Shown here: in pieces, positions 1-8,200 of the stretch
Layout of the letters: each line of letters starts with the position of its first letter
Position numbering within the stretch: the first letter of the stretch is position 1
Assembly: GCA_039683515.1 (NCBI GenBank)
Contig: JBDKRG010000001.1
Coordinates: 1-61,139 of the forward strand
DNA from: JAJFUE01 sp039683515
GTDB lineage: Bacteria > Sumerlaeota > Sumerlaeia > MVZB01
Length of the DNA: 61,139 bases
Reading direction: 5' to 3'
Translations under genes and position numbers: made by a program
The notes under the pieces: generated by a model
Told to the model about the DNA's origin: nothing
The model's database searches: none
The model's input: the letters and a program-made list of their open reading frames with translations, nothing else

Positions 1-36
1 ATCTGGGTTCCTCCTGAATGGTTTCTGAGCCGGCTC

Positions 37-56
37 AGGCCGGGCTCGGCCTTTTT
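37..56 (+). terminator. Candidate Rho-independent terminator
   Basis: A 6-bp GC stem (AGGCCG, loop GGCT, CGGCCT) is followed by a short T run. It would end a plus-strand gene lying left of the window. The stem is short and the upstream gene is not visible, so this is tentative. Confidence 0.4.
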
Positions 57-160
57 GCCACCGGGAGGAATCCTCTTCACCAACTAACTTCTGCATTCAA
101 ACAAAAGTCTTGCGGCAATCGCCGTAATCGAGACAGGGCTTGGTTTCGAAGCTTGGTGCT

Positions 161-199
161 GATTCGATTACGATTACGATTACGAGCACGAGCACGAAC
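161..199 (+). repeat. Composite hexamer array, GATTAC then GAGCAC (copy 1)
   Basis: About three GATTAC-type units run directly into two GAGCAC-type units. The array ends about 40 bp before the start of the SUMF1-fold gene. Two further copies with the same unit order lie at 56914-56991 (inverted) and 59301-59346. The rest of 57-223 shows no gene. Confidence 0.85.
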
Positions 200-238
200 C
201 GATAACTTTCGTCAAGCGCTCTAGTGGGGGGGATCCTC

Positions 239-1285
239 ATGCGGACGGCTTTATTCTTCATGCAACTCGTGCCGGCCATCGCCATGGGGCTGGGATTGGC
301 CCACGCCGCCCCGACCGTCGGCAACATCCGCGCGAGCGCCCTCCCCGACGGCAGGATCTCGATCGTCTACGACGTTGCGGGCGCGAACGCCCCGGTGATG
401 GTCAGCGTCGTGCTCGCCGGCGACCAGATCCCGAACGTCGCCACCCTCACCGGCGACGTCGGCCCCGGCGTCACCGGCGGCGCCGACAAGCGCATCGCGT
501 GGGACATCAGACGCGACCTCCCCGGAATCTATAAGAAGAATACAAAAATCAACATCGTCGCCTCCGAGATCGGCCGGACCATGACCATCAAGTTGCCCGG
601 CGGCGTCCCGCTCGAACTGGTGCGCGTCCCGGCCGGGACGTTCCTGATGGGCTCGGACCCGACCGACAAGCTCAAGGACGAGTCCCCCCGCCACATGGTC
701 CGCATCGGGCGCGACTTCTATCTCGGCAAATGCGAGATCACGCAGGGCCAGTGGGTCGCGCTGATGGGGAAGAACCCGGCGCTCATCCAGGGCGACGGCA
801 ACCTGCCCGTCGAGATGATCTCGTGGGAGGCCGCGCAGGAATTCATCGAGAAACTCAACGCGCTCGGCCAGGGCAGGTTCCGTCTGCCGACCGAGGCCGA
901 GTGGGAATACGCCTGCCGCGCCGGCTCGAGCGCGAAGTGGAGCTGCGGCGACGACCCCAAGCAGCTCGAGAATGACGCATGGTTCGGCGCCAACTCCGGC
1001 GGCACGTCGCACGTCGTCGGCACACGCCGGCCCAACCGCTTCGGCCTGTGCGACATGGAAGGCAACGTGTGGGAATGGGTCCAGGACTGGTATCACGACG
1101 GCTACGCGGGCGCGCCGGCCGACGGCGGGGCCTGGAGCAAAATGGACTCGAACCTGCCGTTCAAGGTCGTGCGCGGCGGCGTGTTCCACATGAGCGCGGA
1201 CCTCGCCCGCCCGTCGTACCGCGCCACGAACTACCCGTCGCAGGACGACAACTGGTATGGCTTGAGGGTCGTGCGCGAGGAATGA
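239..1285 (+). CDS. Secreted SUMF1/formylglycine-generating-enzyme-fold protein
   Basis: This 348-residue protein starts at ATG 239, six bases after a run of seven G that can act as ribosome binding site; the GTG at 224 is less likely. An N-terminal signal peptide ending near an AHA site is followed by a beta-rich segment of about 85 residues. A C-terminal SUMF1-type (FGE-sulfatase) domain then carries family hallmarks: PAGTFLMGS, RLPTEAEWEYACRAG, GLCDMEGNVWEWVQDW, VVRGGVF and a terminal GLRVV. The late cysteine pair of true formylglycine-generating enzymes is not visible, so I do not expect sulfatase activation. A binding or structural role outside the cytoplasm is more likely. It is monocistronic and is followed by a tRNA. 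Confidence 0.85.
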   Translation: MRTALFFMQLVPAIAMGLGLAHAAPTVGNIRASALPDGRISIVYDVAGANAPVMVSVVLAGDQIPNVATLTGDVGPGVTGGADKRIAWDIRRDLPGIYKKNTKINIVASEIGRTMTIKLPGGVPLELVRVPAGTFLMGSDPTDKLKDESPRHMVRIGRDFYLGKCEITQGQWVALMGKNPALIQGDGNLPVEMISWEAAQEFIEKLNALGQGRFRLPTEAEWEYACRAGSSAKWSCGDDPKQLENDAWFGANSGGTSHVVGTRRPNRFGLCDMEGNVWEWVQDWYHDGYAGAPADGGAWSKMDSNLPFKVVRGGVFHMSADLARPSYRATNYPSQDDNWYGLRVVREE

Positions 1286-1339
1286 GCCGAATGCGGGATG
1301 CGGATTGAGGACGGCCGTAAAATGCCCTCTCCCAAACGC

Positions 1340-1367
1340 TTGACAGGCCCACAGAGATCGATATACT
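1340..1367 (+). promoter_or_regulatory. Sigma-70 type promoter of tRNA-Gly
   Basis: A perfect -35 box TTGACA (1340-1345) and -10 box TATACT (1362-1367) are separated by 16 bp. They place the transcription start a few bases before the tRNA at 1381. Confidence 0.8.
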
Positions 1368-1380
1368 CGTTGGTGTGTGA

Positions 1381-1456
1381 GCGGGAATAGCTCAGTTGGT
1401 AGAGCGCCAGCTTCCCAAGCTGGATGTCGCGAGTTCGAATCTCGTTTCCCGCTCCA
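1381..1456 (+). tRNA. tRNA-Gly (anticodon CCC), CCA encoded
   Basis: The cloverleaf is complete. Acceptor GCGGGAA pairs with TTCCCGC (1446-1452), and the D arm GCTC...GAGC is intact. The anticodon stem CCAGC/GCTGG encloses loop TTCCCAA, giving anticodon CCC. The T arm has loop TTCGAAT. A CCA end is encoded at 1454-1456. It reads GGG glycine codons, has its own promoter upstream and a terminator downstream, and marks the left edge of an AT-rich patch. Confidence 0.95.
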
Positions 1457-1490
1457 AAAGCTCAAAAGAATCAACGCTCTAGAAGGTTCA

Positions 1491-1518
1491 GCCGGAAACA
1501 TAATTTCCGGCTTTTTTT
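1491..1518 (+). terminator. Rho-independent terminator after tRNA-Gly
   Basis: A perfect 8-bp stem GCCGGAAA / TTTCCGGC with a 5-nt loop is followed by seven T. The 187 bases from here to the next gene end are AT-rich and show no gene. Confidence 0.9.
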
Positions 1519-1705
1519 CATAAGTAGCACATAGGTAGCAGCCAGTGGATGCACTTTCGTCGCATTTTACTTGCTTGCAAGATTGTCCGGTATCGAAAAA
1601 AAGTTGTCTACATGTGAAGTGTAGGCCGCTTTTTTGTGGCCCCTCGCCCGTTTTGCTACCTTATTGTGCTTTTTGTGTTCGAGTAGCTAATCGATACCAA
1701 AAGGT

Positions 1706-2209
1706 TCACTTCTTTCGCCTGGCAACCCGCCGTCTGGGAGTTTCAGGAGGTAGGTCAGATGTATTTGCGCTGTGGCCCGATCGTTTTTCTAAATCAGGCA
1801 TAAAAGAACGTATACCCACCGAAGGAATAACCATTTTCCCCAATGTGGAAAGAGACATAGTTGTAGCGATAACCCCTCGGCATACTCCATACAGCATAGA
1901 GGGGGCACTTATAGTTTCATAATTCTTAATTGAATCCTCAGATGCTTCCGGATGAATCCTGAATTCACCAGTGATTTTCAGCAAGATCTCTGGAGCATTG
2001 TTAACTGATGAGTCAGTAGGCTTAATTGTCAAATTTAAAATACCCCAAAAATGCAGAGGATCATTAGGATCATCTTTTTCGACCTGGTATCTCGCCCCCA
2101 TATTCAAAATGATATTAGGCCGCTCGCGTTGAACGGATCTAGATGGAGTACGCATCGAAAGTTCATCTATCCAAAAGTTTTCAAGCTGCATCTGTGATAA
2201 CTGAATCAT
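1706..2209 (-). CDS. SecB-like chaperone of a toxin-antitoxin-chaperone operon
   Basis: This 167-residue protein is the third gene of the operon, and its ATG lies 29 bases inside the antitoxin gene. The layout fits the SecB fold: an N-terminal strand block (LENFWIDELSM), a central stretch with GILNLTIKPT and EILLKITGEFRI, and then the segment SMLYGVCRGVIATTMSLSTL followed by GKMVIPSVGIRSF. The last part lines up with the SecB region [20 protein letters not shown]...PVNFDALF. In TAC systems (Mycobacterium Rv1957 type) such a chaperone protects the antitoxin from aggregation and proteolysis. The C-terminal tail is short, basic and proline-rich. GC content is well below the neighbours, suggesting transfer. 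Assignment is by motif reading; an ordinary export SecB is less likely given the context. Confidence 0.72.
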   Translation of the reverse strand: MIQLSQMQLENFWIDELSMRTPSRSVQRERPNIILNMGARYQVEKDDPNDPLHFWGILNLTIKPTDSSVNNAPEILLKITGEFRIHPEASEDSIKNYETISAPSMLYGVCRGVIATTMSLSTLGKMVIPSVGIRSFMPDLEKRSGHSANTSDLPPETPRRRVARRKK

Positions 2210-2615
2210 TGGATATTACCTTACAATTTGTAATTTCTACATTCTTCTGTTGAGCCGGTATGAACTGAAATTTGATTCTTTCGGATTGAACTGTCATGGA
2301 TGACATTCTGATTTCAACAGTTTTTCCCAATGCAACCGCAATCCTACAAATCGTCTTCACGGTCACATTATGGTCGCCTTTCAAAATTCGAGTAACTTGC
2401 GCGTTATGCAAGTCAGCTTTTTCAGCCAATGCAGAGCGACTCAGATTGCTGTGCTCCATACAATCTGCGATCATGTTGGAAAGCTCAAGCAAGGCTTGTT
2501 CAGCGATGAATGCAGGCGAATCTTGCCGCTGTTGAATCAATGCACGAAGGTAATTGTTGCCTCTCATTTCTGGCGCACCTTCCGCATTCTTCGAATCAGC
2601 ATCTTTCTCTTTCAT
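2181..2615 (-). CDS. HigA-like HTH antitoxin with C-terminal extension
   Basis: This 144-residue protein has an XRE-type helix-turn-helix at about residues 45-98 (LSRSALAEKADLHNAQVTRI followed by LKGDHNVTVKTICRIAVALG). About 45 further residues follow the DNA-binding domain. In chaperone-dependent TAC antitoxins this position holds the chaperone-addiction (ChAD) segment, so the tail is a candidate ChAD. The gene overlaps the toxin end by 20 bases and the SecB-like start by 29 bases, indicating translational coupling. It probably represses its own operon through the palindrome at 2981-2998. Confidence 0.85.
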   Translation of the reverse strand: MKEKDADSKNAEGAPEMRGNNYLRALIQQRQDSPAFIAEQALLELSNMIADCMEHSNLSRSALAEKADLHNAQVTRILKGDHNVTVKTICRIAVALGKTVEIRMSSMTVQSERIKFQFIPAQQKNVEITNCKVISNDSVITDAA

Positions 2616-2970
2616 ATCGACTTTTTATCCTCTTCACAATTTTCAGAAGACCTTGATCCGCCTTGTTTTTCTTCTTCGATGCCCCTGCAACACACGCAAA
2701 CCTATTTTTGCCGGCAAAAAAACCGTATACTCTCTCTTGGAAACATTTTATCGCGAAAACGCCATCGCCTTCCGGTTTGAACTTTTCACGGCTGCGTGGC
2801 TGTCCCCGCTTACTAAACGATTGCAACTCTGCAACGATAGCATCGAGCTGGTCGTATTTCTTTTGATCCTTCAACTCGTCTAAATATTGACGAAATCTAT
2901 CTTTTCCGTCTTCAACGGCAACGGCTATGGTCCAAACCCCGTTTAGATAATCGTCAATTTCGATTCCCAT
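2596..2970 (-). CDS. HigB/RelE-like toxin
   Basis: About 124 residues from ATG 2970; an in-frame TTG at 2997 lies inside the operator palindrome and is less likely. The C-terminal half has the pattern of phage Gp49/HigB-like toxins: LKPEGDGVFAIK-type strand, CFQERVYGFFAGKNRFACV, a lysine cluster KKKNKA, then a helix ending in a basic tail. Such toxins usually cleave mRNA on the ribosome. It is the first gene of the operon (toxin before antitoxin, the HigBA order). Base composition is AT-rich relative to the window, a sign of horizontal origin. Confidence 0.75.
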   Translation of the reverse strand: MGIEIDDYLNGVWTIAVAVEDGKDRFRQYLDELKDQKKYDQLDAIVAELQSFSKRGQPRSREKFKPEGDGVFAIKCFQERVYGFFAGKNRFACVAGASKKKNKADQGLLKIVKRIKSRYERERC

Positions 2971-2980
2971 CTCAACTCTT

Positions 2981-2998
2981 TTTGACTTATAAGTCAAA
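2981..2998 (-). promoter_or_regulatory. Perfect 18-bp palindromic operator upstream of the TAC operon
   Basis: TTTGACTTATAAGTCAAA is its own reverse complement and ends 11 bases before the toxin ATG. It is the expected position for autorepression by the HTH antitoxin. The minus-strand sequence around it is AT-rich, but no confident -35/-10 pair could be fixed. Confidence 0.75.
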
Positions 2999-3479
2999 CT
3001 TTTTGCACATCAGACCTCTTGCGAGGTTACTTTTATTTCAGCAAAAGTCATCAAAAAAGGAGCACCCCAGGGCTAAAAATCTTGTACTGCGCCCTCCCAT
3101 GACCCCCGTTTCAATTTCTGATACATTTCTTGCCCCCCGTCCCCATGGTGTCGATATGTCAAGGGAAGCAGAAGGAAGGACGTTTCGAAGCGAATCCCAT
3201 GGATTCCTGTCAACCGACCCGAAGCAACCTGGCCTGGACCCCCATCGCGGCAAGACGCCGCACCCCGATCATGCATCGCCGCGGACGCGGCGGGATCCCG
3301 CCCCTCTCACGGAGCCTCCAGGGCCGTTGCCTCGATTTCGTCGTTTCCCCATTGTCAAACGCTCCAGGACGCGAGCGCGCCCAGTAACGAACAGGAAGGT
3401 TCGTGGCTCTTGTTTCGGCCGCCCGGGCCGCAGACCCGTGTCCGGGCGTCAGTGGCTCACCATAAGAAAGGAACAACCG
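2999..3479. other. Gene-free stretch bounding the AT-rich patch
   Basis: No convincing gene is present. The sequence changes from AT-rich to the GC-rich background within it, near 3060. It holds a small dyad CCTCTTGCGAGG near 3017 and a perfect palindrome GGCGGGATCCCGCC at 3289-3302, and then the leader of the HAF gene. No integrase or duplicated tRNA end was found. Confidence 0.6.
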
Positions 3480-5030
3480 ATGCGACCGAACAGAACCGCG
3501 CGATTCACCAGCCTTGTGACGGCGATCGCGCTTGCGCTGGCCTTCGCACAGCCCAGCCCCGCTCAGTATACGGTCACCGACCTGCTTCCGCTTAACGCCC
3601 TGGTCAGCGAAGCCAACGCCATCAACGCATCCGGACAGGTCGTCGGCTATGCCATGGGGGAAAACGCCGACGGGACTTACTTCTCGTGCGGATTCCTCTG
3701 GGAGAACGGCCAGTCCACCAACCTGTTCGCGCAGTATCCGGAAATTCTGGCGGGGAGCGCGCTCGGCATCAACGACCAGGGACAGGTCATTGGGTACTGC
3801 TACACCGACCGGCTGACCGCGTTCGTCTGGCAGGACGGCCGGCTCAGCCTGCTCGGCCCGCTGCCGGGCGACCTTGAATCCCAACCCGTCGCGATCAACA
3901 ACGCCGGCCAGGTCATCGGCTACAGCCTGAGACCGGACGAGCAGGATCCGTATTCCTCCGTCTACCATGCGTGCCTGTGGCAGGACGGCTCCGTCGCCGA
4001 TCTTTCGGCCGGCGGCATGGAATACATTCAGGCGATCAACGATTCGGGCCAGGTCGTCGGCCAGACCGCCGCGTCCGCCGCGTGCCTGTGGCAGAACGGC
4101 GCGACGACGATGCTGGACCCGAGCGGCGTCATGCTCGCGTCCATCCCCTCGGCCATCAACGCGTCGGGGCAGGTCGTGGGGTTCGGCTGCACCGCGTCGT
4201 ATCGCCAGCATGCGTTCGTCTGGCTGCCGCAGCCGGCATACGGCCTGGCGGCGGGGATGAACGACATCGGCTCGGGGATCGACACGATCCTGAATCCCTC
4301 GGACGACCCCGGCGTGACGGTCTCCAGCGTCGCCCGCTGCATCAGCGACGCGGGGCAGGTGTTCGGCGAAGCCTCGGTCGTTGCCCTTGACCAGTCGGGC
4401 AACGAGGCCCGCTCGATCCGGTTGTGGGTGTGGGAAAACGGCTCGATCGACATGATCCCGATCCCCGCCTACAGCGTGGAATCGATCGTCGGCTCGGGTT
4501 CCGGCGTCGTGGTCGGCAGCTACATGACGGCCGCGTGGGAATCCTGCGCGTTCAGCTGGAGCCGCGAAACCGGCCTCGAGACCGTGCCCTGCCTGGACGG
4601 CGGGGTTTATGCGTGCCTCAACGACGTCAACGAAGCGGGCCAGATCGTGGGCGCCTGCGACGCGCCGGTTTCGATCGCGGGCTACACCTACAACATGAGC
4701 CAGGCGTTCATGGCCGCGAAGGTCGTGACGTCGGTATTGCCCGTCTCGGAGGCGACGATCGTCCGGCACGGCCGCACCTGCCAGGTCCGGGTGAGGATCA
4801 ACAACCCGGGCACGGCCGCGGTGGGCGACGTGACCGTCAGCTCCGTGAGCCTTGGCGGCGCGGCGCCGCTGACGTCGCTGCCGATCCTGCTGGGCACGAT
4901 CAACCCCGGCGCGAGCAAGCAGTGCACGCTCCAGTTCAAGAACGTGCCGGCCGGCTCCTTGACGCTCGAGATCGAAGGCGCCTGCTCGCTCGGCAACATC
5001 TCGACCACGCAGCAGGTCACCGCGCCTTGA
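3480..5030 (+). CDS. Secreted HAF-repeat protein
   Basis: A 516-residue protein starting at ATG 3480 behind AAAGGA; upstream in-frame sequence has no coding character. A signal peptide (ALALAFAQPSPAQ) is followed by at least eight HAF repeats of the form INASGQVVGY...AFVWQDG spread over residues 20-400. In this family the repeats form a propeller-like extracellular domain. The last 100 residues look like a CARDB-type beta-sandwich (VRVRINNPGTAAVGDVTVSS). The role is extracellular, with no known reaction. A strong terminator follows, so it is monocistronic. Confidence 0.85.
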   Translation: MRPNRTARFTSLVTAIALALAFAQPSPAQYTVTDLLPLNALVSEANAINASGQVVGYAMGENADGTYFSCGFLWENGQSTNLFAQYPEILAGSALGINDQGQVIGYCYTDRLTAFVWQDGRLSLLGPLPGDLESQPVAINNAGQVIGYSLRPDEQDPYSSVYHACLWQDGSVADLSAGGMEYIQAINDSGQVVGQTAASAACLWQNGATTMLDPSGVMLASIPSAINASGQVVGFGCTASYRQHAFVWLPQPAYGLAAGMNDIGSGIDTILNPSDDPGVTVSSVARCISDAGQVFGEASVVALDQSGNEARSIRLWVWENGSIDMIPIPAYSVESIVGSGSGVVVGSYMTAAWESCAFSWSRETGLETVPCLDGGVYACLNDVNEAGQIVGACDAPVSIAGYTYNMSQAFMAAKVVTSVLPVSEATIVRHGRTCQVRVRINNPGTAAVGDVTVSSVSLGGAAPLTSLPILLGTINPGASKQCTLQFKNVPAGSLTLEIEGACSLGNISTTQQVTAP

Positions 5031-5054
5031 AAACGCCCTGACAGTCGACACGAG

Positions 5055-5089
5055 CAGGCAGACGATTTCCCGTCTGCCTGTTCTTTTTT
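5055..5089 (+). terminator. Rho-independent terminator after HAF gene
   Basis: A perfect 10-bp stem CAGGCAGACG / CGTCTGCCTG with a 6-nt loop is followed by TTCTTTTTT. The remaining bases to 5235 hold no gene and only a weak trace of the GATTGCCGATTG-type repeat near 5160. Confidence 0.95.
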
Positions 5090-5235
5090 GGGGCGGGCGA
5101 AACGGCCCGGTGACGGGGGCGTGGGGACCGACCCCGGCGCGGGCCTCCGGCCGAATAATTCAGATTGCCGATTGATGACCATCGTAGGATATTGGGCCGA
5201 ATTGATCAGGCCCATAGGCGCGCTGGAGTCGTTCG

Positions 5236-8200
5236 ATGGAAGATACCGCGGCGAATCAAGAGGCATGCTCGGAAGCCACGCCGGCGACCGGTGCCGACAC
5301 ACCCTGCCGGCTCACGCTCGAGCTCGAAGCCGACCCGACCATCAATCTCGCCATGCAGCAGAACGACGTCCCGGTGATCAAGGCGTTGCGCGTAAAAAAC
5401 GACGGAGGCGAGGCCGTCGGCGGCGTCGACATCCGGATCTGGAGCGAGCCCGCCTTCACGGCCCCGTGGTCGGGCCGCATCGACACGATCGCCGCCGGCT
5501 CGACCTACAACCTCGCGAACGTCGGGCTCGACCTCTCCGCCCAGTTCCTGCTCGACCTGACCGAGCGGCTGGCGGGAACGCTCCGCGTCGAGGCGGCCAC
5601 GGGCGCCGGCGCGCCGGCAACGCTCGGCCGCCGCATCGACATCCTGGCCCCCGACGAGTGGAGCGGCCTGCGTTCGCTCCCCGAAATCCTGGCCGCGTTC
5701 GTTCTGCCCAACCACCCCGCGATCGAGCCAATCCTGGCGGGCGCGGCGAGTGTTCTCGAGGGCTGGACCGGCGACGCGGCGCTCTCGGGCTACCAGCTCA
5801 AAAGCCCCGACCGCGTCCTCAAGACGATCGGCGCGATCTTCTCCGCGCTGCACCGGCTGGGGCTCACCTACGTCAGCCCGCCCGCCAGCTTCGAGCAGCA
5901 GGGCCAGAAGATCCGCCTGCCGCACCGGATCCTTGAAAGCCGGATGGGCACATGCCTCGACCTCGCCGTGCTCATGGCGGCGTGCCTGGAACAGGCCGGT
6001 CTGCACCCGCTCCTCATCCTGACGCAGGGCCACGCGTTCGTCGGCGCGTGGCTGGTCGAGGAATGCTTCCCCGCCTGCGCCGAGTTCGACATCGCGGCCC
6101 TCAGGAAGCGCGTCGACCTGGGCGAGGTCTGCGTCGCGGAAGCGACCCTCCTCGCCAACCCGGAGGGGACGTTCGAGCGGGCGCGCGCCGAGGCCCGCTC
6201 GCGCCTGGAATGCGACGAGACGTTCCAGTGCGCCATCGACGTCCATCGGGCGCGCGCGAGCCAGATCCGGCCCCTGCCGCTCAAGGCCGAAGGCCAGACG
6301 GTTCGGATCGCGATCGGCGAGCGGCGCCCGCGCGGCGATCAGGCCGAGGCCGCCCCCGAGTATGCCGGCTCGACCGATCGGATCCGCGTCGACGAGTGCG
6401 GGCCCAATGCCGACGACACGCCGGCGACCCGCCTCGACCGCTGGAAACGCAAGCTGCTCGACCTGACGCTGCACAACCGGCTGATCAACTTCAAGGACAG
6501 CAAGAAATCCCTGCCGATCCTCTGCCCGGACACGGCGGCGCTCGAGGACGCGCTGGCCGACGGCCGGGAGTTCACGATCGGCCCGCGCCCGGCGGAGATG
6601 GAGAACAGCCCCCGGGACGCGCAGGCCCACATGCAGCGCACCGGCAACGACCTGCTGAAGGCCCTCCTGGCCGAGGAGTTCCAGGCCCGCCGGCTGCACG
6701 CGGACCTCACCCCGGCCGACCTGGCCAACCGGCTCGTCGAGATCTTCCGCGCCTCGCGCGGGGCGATCGAGGAGAGCGGCTTCAACCCCCTGTACCTCGC
6801 CATCGGCTTCCTGCAGTGGCACGAGTCCGCGGCGAGCGACCAGCCGCGGCTCGCGCCGATCATCCTCATCCCGCTGGAGCTGGCGCGCCGGCTCGTGCGC
6901 GAGGGCTTCCGCATCCGGCAGGGCGACGACGATCCGATGATCAACATCACCCTGCTGGAAATGCTCGAGCGCGACTTCGGGATTCGCATCGAGGGCCTCG
7001 ACCCCCTGCCGCAGGACGAGCACGGGATCGACGTGGCGCATATCCTCACCGTGATTCGCCGCGCCGTGCTCCACGTCCCGCGCTGGGACGTCCTCGATCA
7101 CGCGCAGATCGGGCTGTTCACGTTCACCAAGCACCTGATGTGGCGCGACCTGCAGGCGCGCAGCGGCGACCTCCTTCAGAACAGGCTCGTCGACCACCTC
7201 GTCAACCGCCCCAACGATCCGTTCCCGGGCGACGGCGACTTCCCCGACAAGGACCGGCTGGACGAAACCCACCGGCTCGCCGCGACGTACAGCCCGCTCA
7301 GCGCCGATTCGTCCCAGATGGCGGCCGTGTACGCGGCCGCCGAGGGCAAGACGTTCGTGCTCGAGGGCCCTCCCGGAACCGGCAAGTCCCAGACGATCAC
7401 GAACCTGATCGCCCAGGCGCTGACGGCGGGCAAGAGCGTCCTGTTCGTCTCGGAAAAGATGGCAGCCCTCGACGTCGTCTTTTCGCGCCTCAAGCGGATC
7501 GGGCTGGAGCGGTTCTGCCTCGCGCTGCACTCCAACAAGAGCCACAAGAAGGACGTCATCGACCAGCTCGGCCAGTCGCTCGAACTGGTCCATCTGCGCG
7601 AGCCCGAGGAGTGGGATTCGGAGGCGGCGCGGCTCGAGGAAATGCGGCGCGACCTGAACCGGTACCCCGAGGCGATGCACCGGAAGCGGGGGACGGGCCA
7701 AAGCGTCTACGAGGGCCTTTCCAGGCTGATCGGGCTGCGCGGCGCGCCCGAGATCCAGCTCGCATGGAATTCGCCCGACGACATCGACCGCGAGAAGCTC
7801 CGCGAGCTGCGCGAGTGGGTCGACAAGGTCTCGAACGCCGGCGCGGCGTGCGGGCATCCATCCGGCCACGCGTGGGCGGCCAGCCGGCGCGAGGAGTGGA
7901 GCCACGCGTTGTCGCGCGAGGTCCAGGCCGCGATCGACGAGCTGAAGGGGAAATTGCCGGCGCTGGAAACCGCCGCCGCCGCCGCCGGGCCGCATCTGGA
8001 CGTGCGCGGCGTGGCCATATCGCTCGACGGTTTCGGCCTCCTGGGCGAGATGGCATCGCTGCTGATGAGTTCGCCCGGGCCGACGGCGGCCCTGCTGACC
8101 GGGGCGGACTGGGACGAGACCGAGCACGCGCTCGGCGAGTGGATCCGGCGCGGCCGGCTGCGCGATTCGCTCCGCGAAAAACTTTACGGCCGCTACACGG

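Noticed and set aside
239..1285. True formylglycine-generating enzyme
   Set aside because: The two catalytic cysteines near the C-terminus are not present and no sulfatase gene is nearby; only the fold is supported.
1430..3060. Integrase-type attachment site at the tRNA-Gly 3' end
   Set aside because: No second copy of the tRNA 3' end and no integrase gene was found by eye, so an att site cannot be claimed.
3130..3387. Small gene in the gap before the HAF protein
   Set aside because: An 85-codon frame without binding site, codon bias or recognisable features.
3210..5051. Long minus-strand frame opposite the HAF gene
   Set aside because: Composition is typical of a GC-rich shadow, with no signal peptide or motif.
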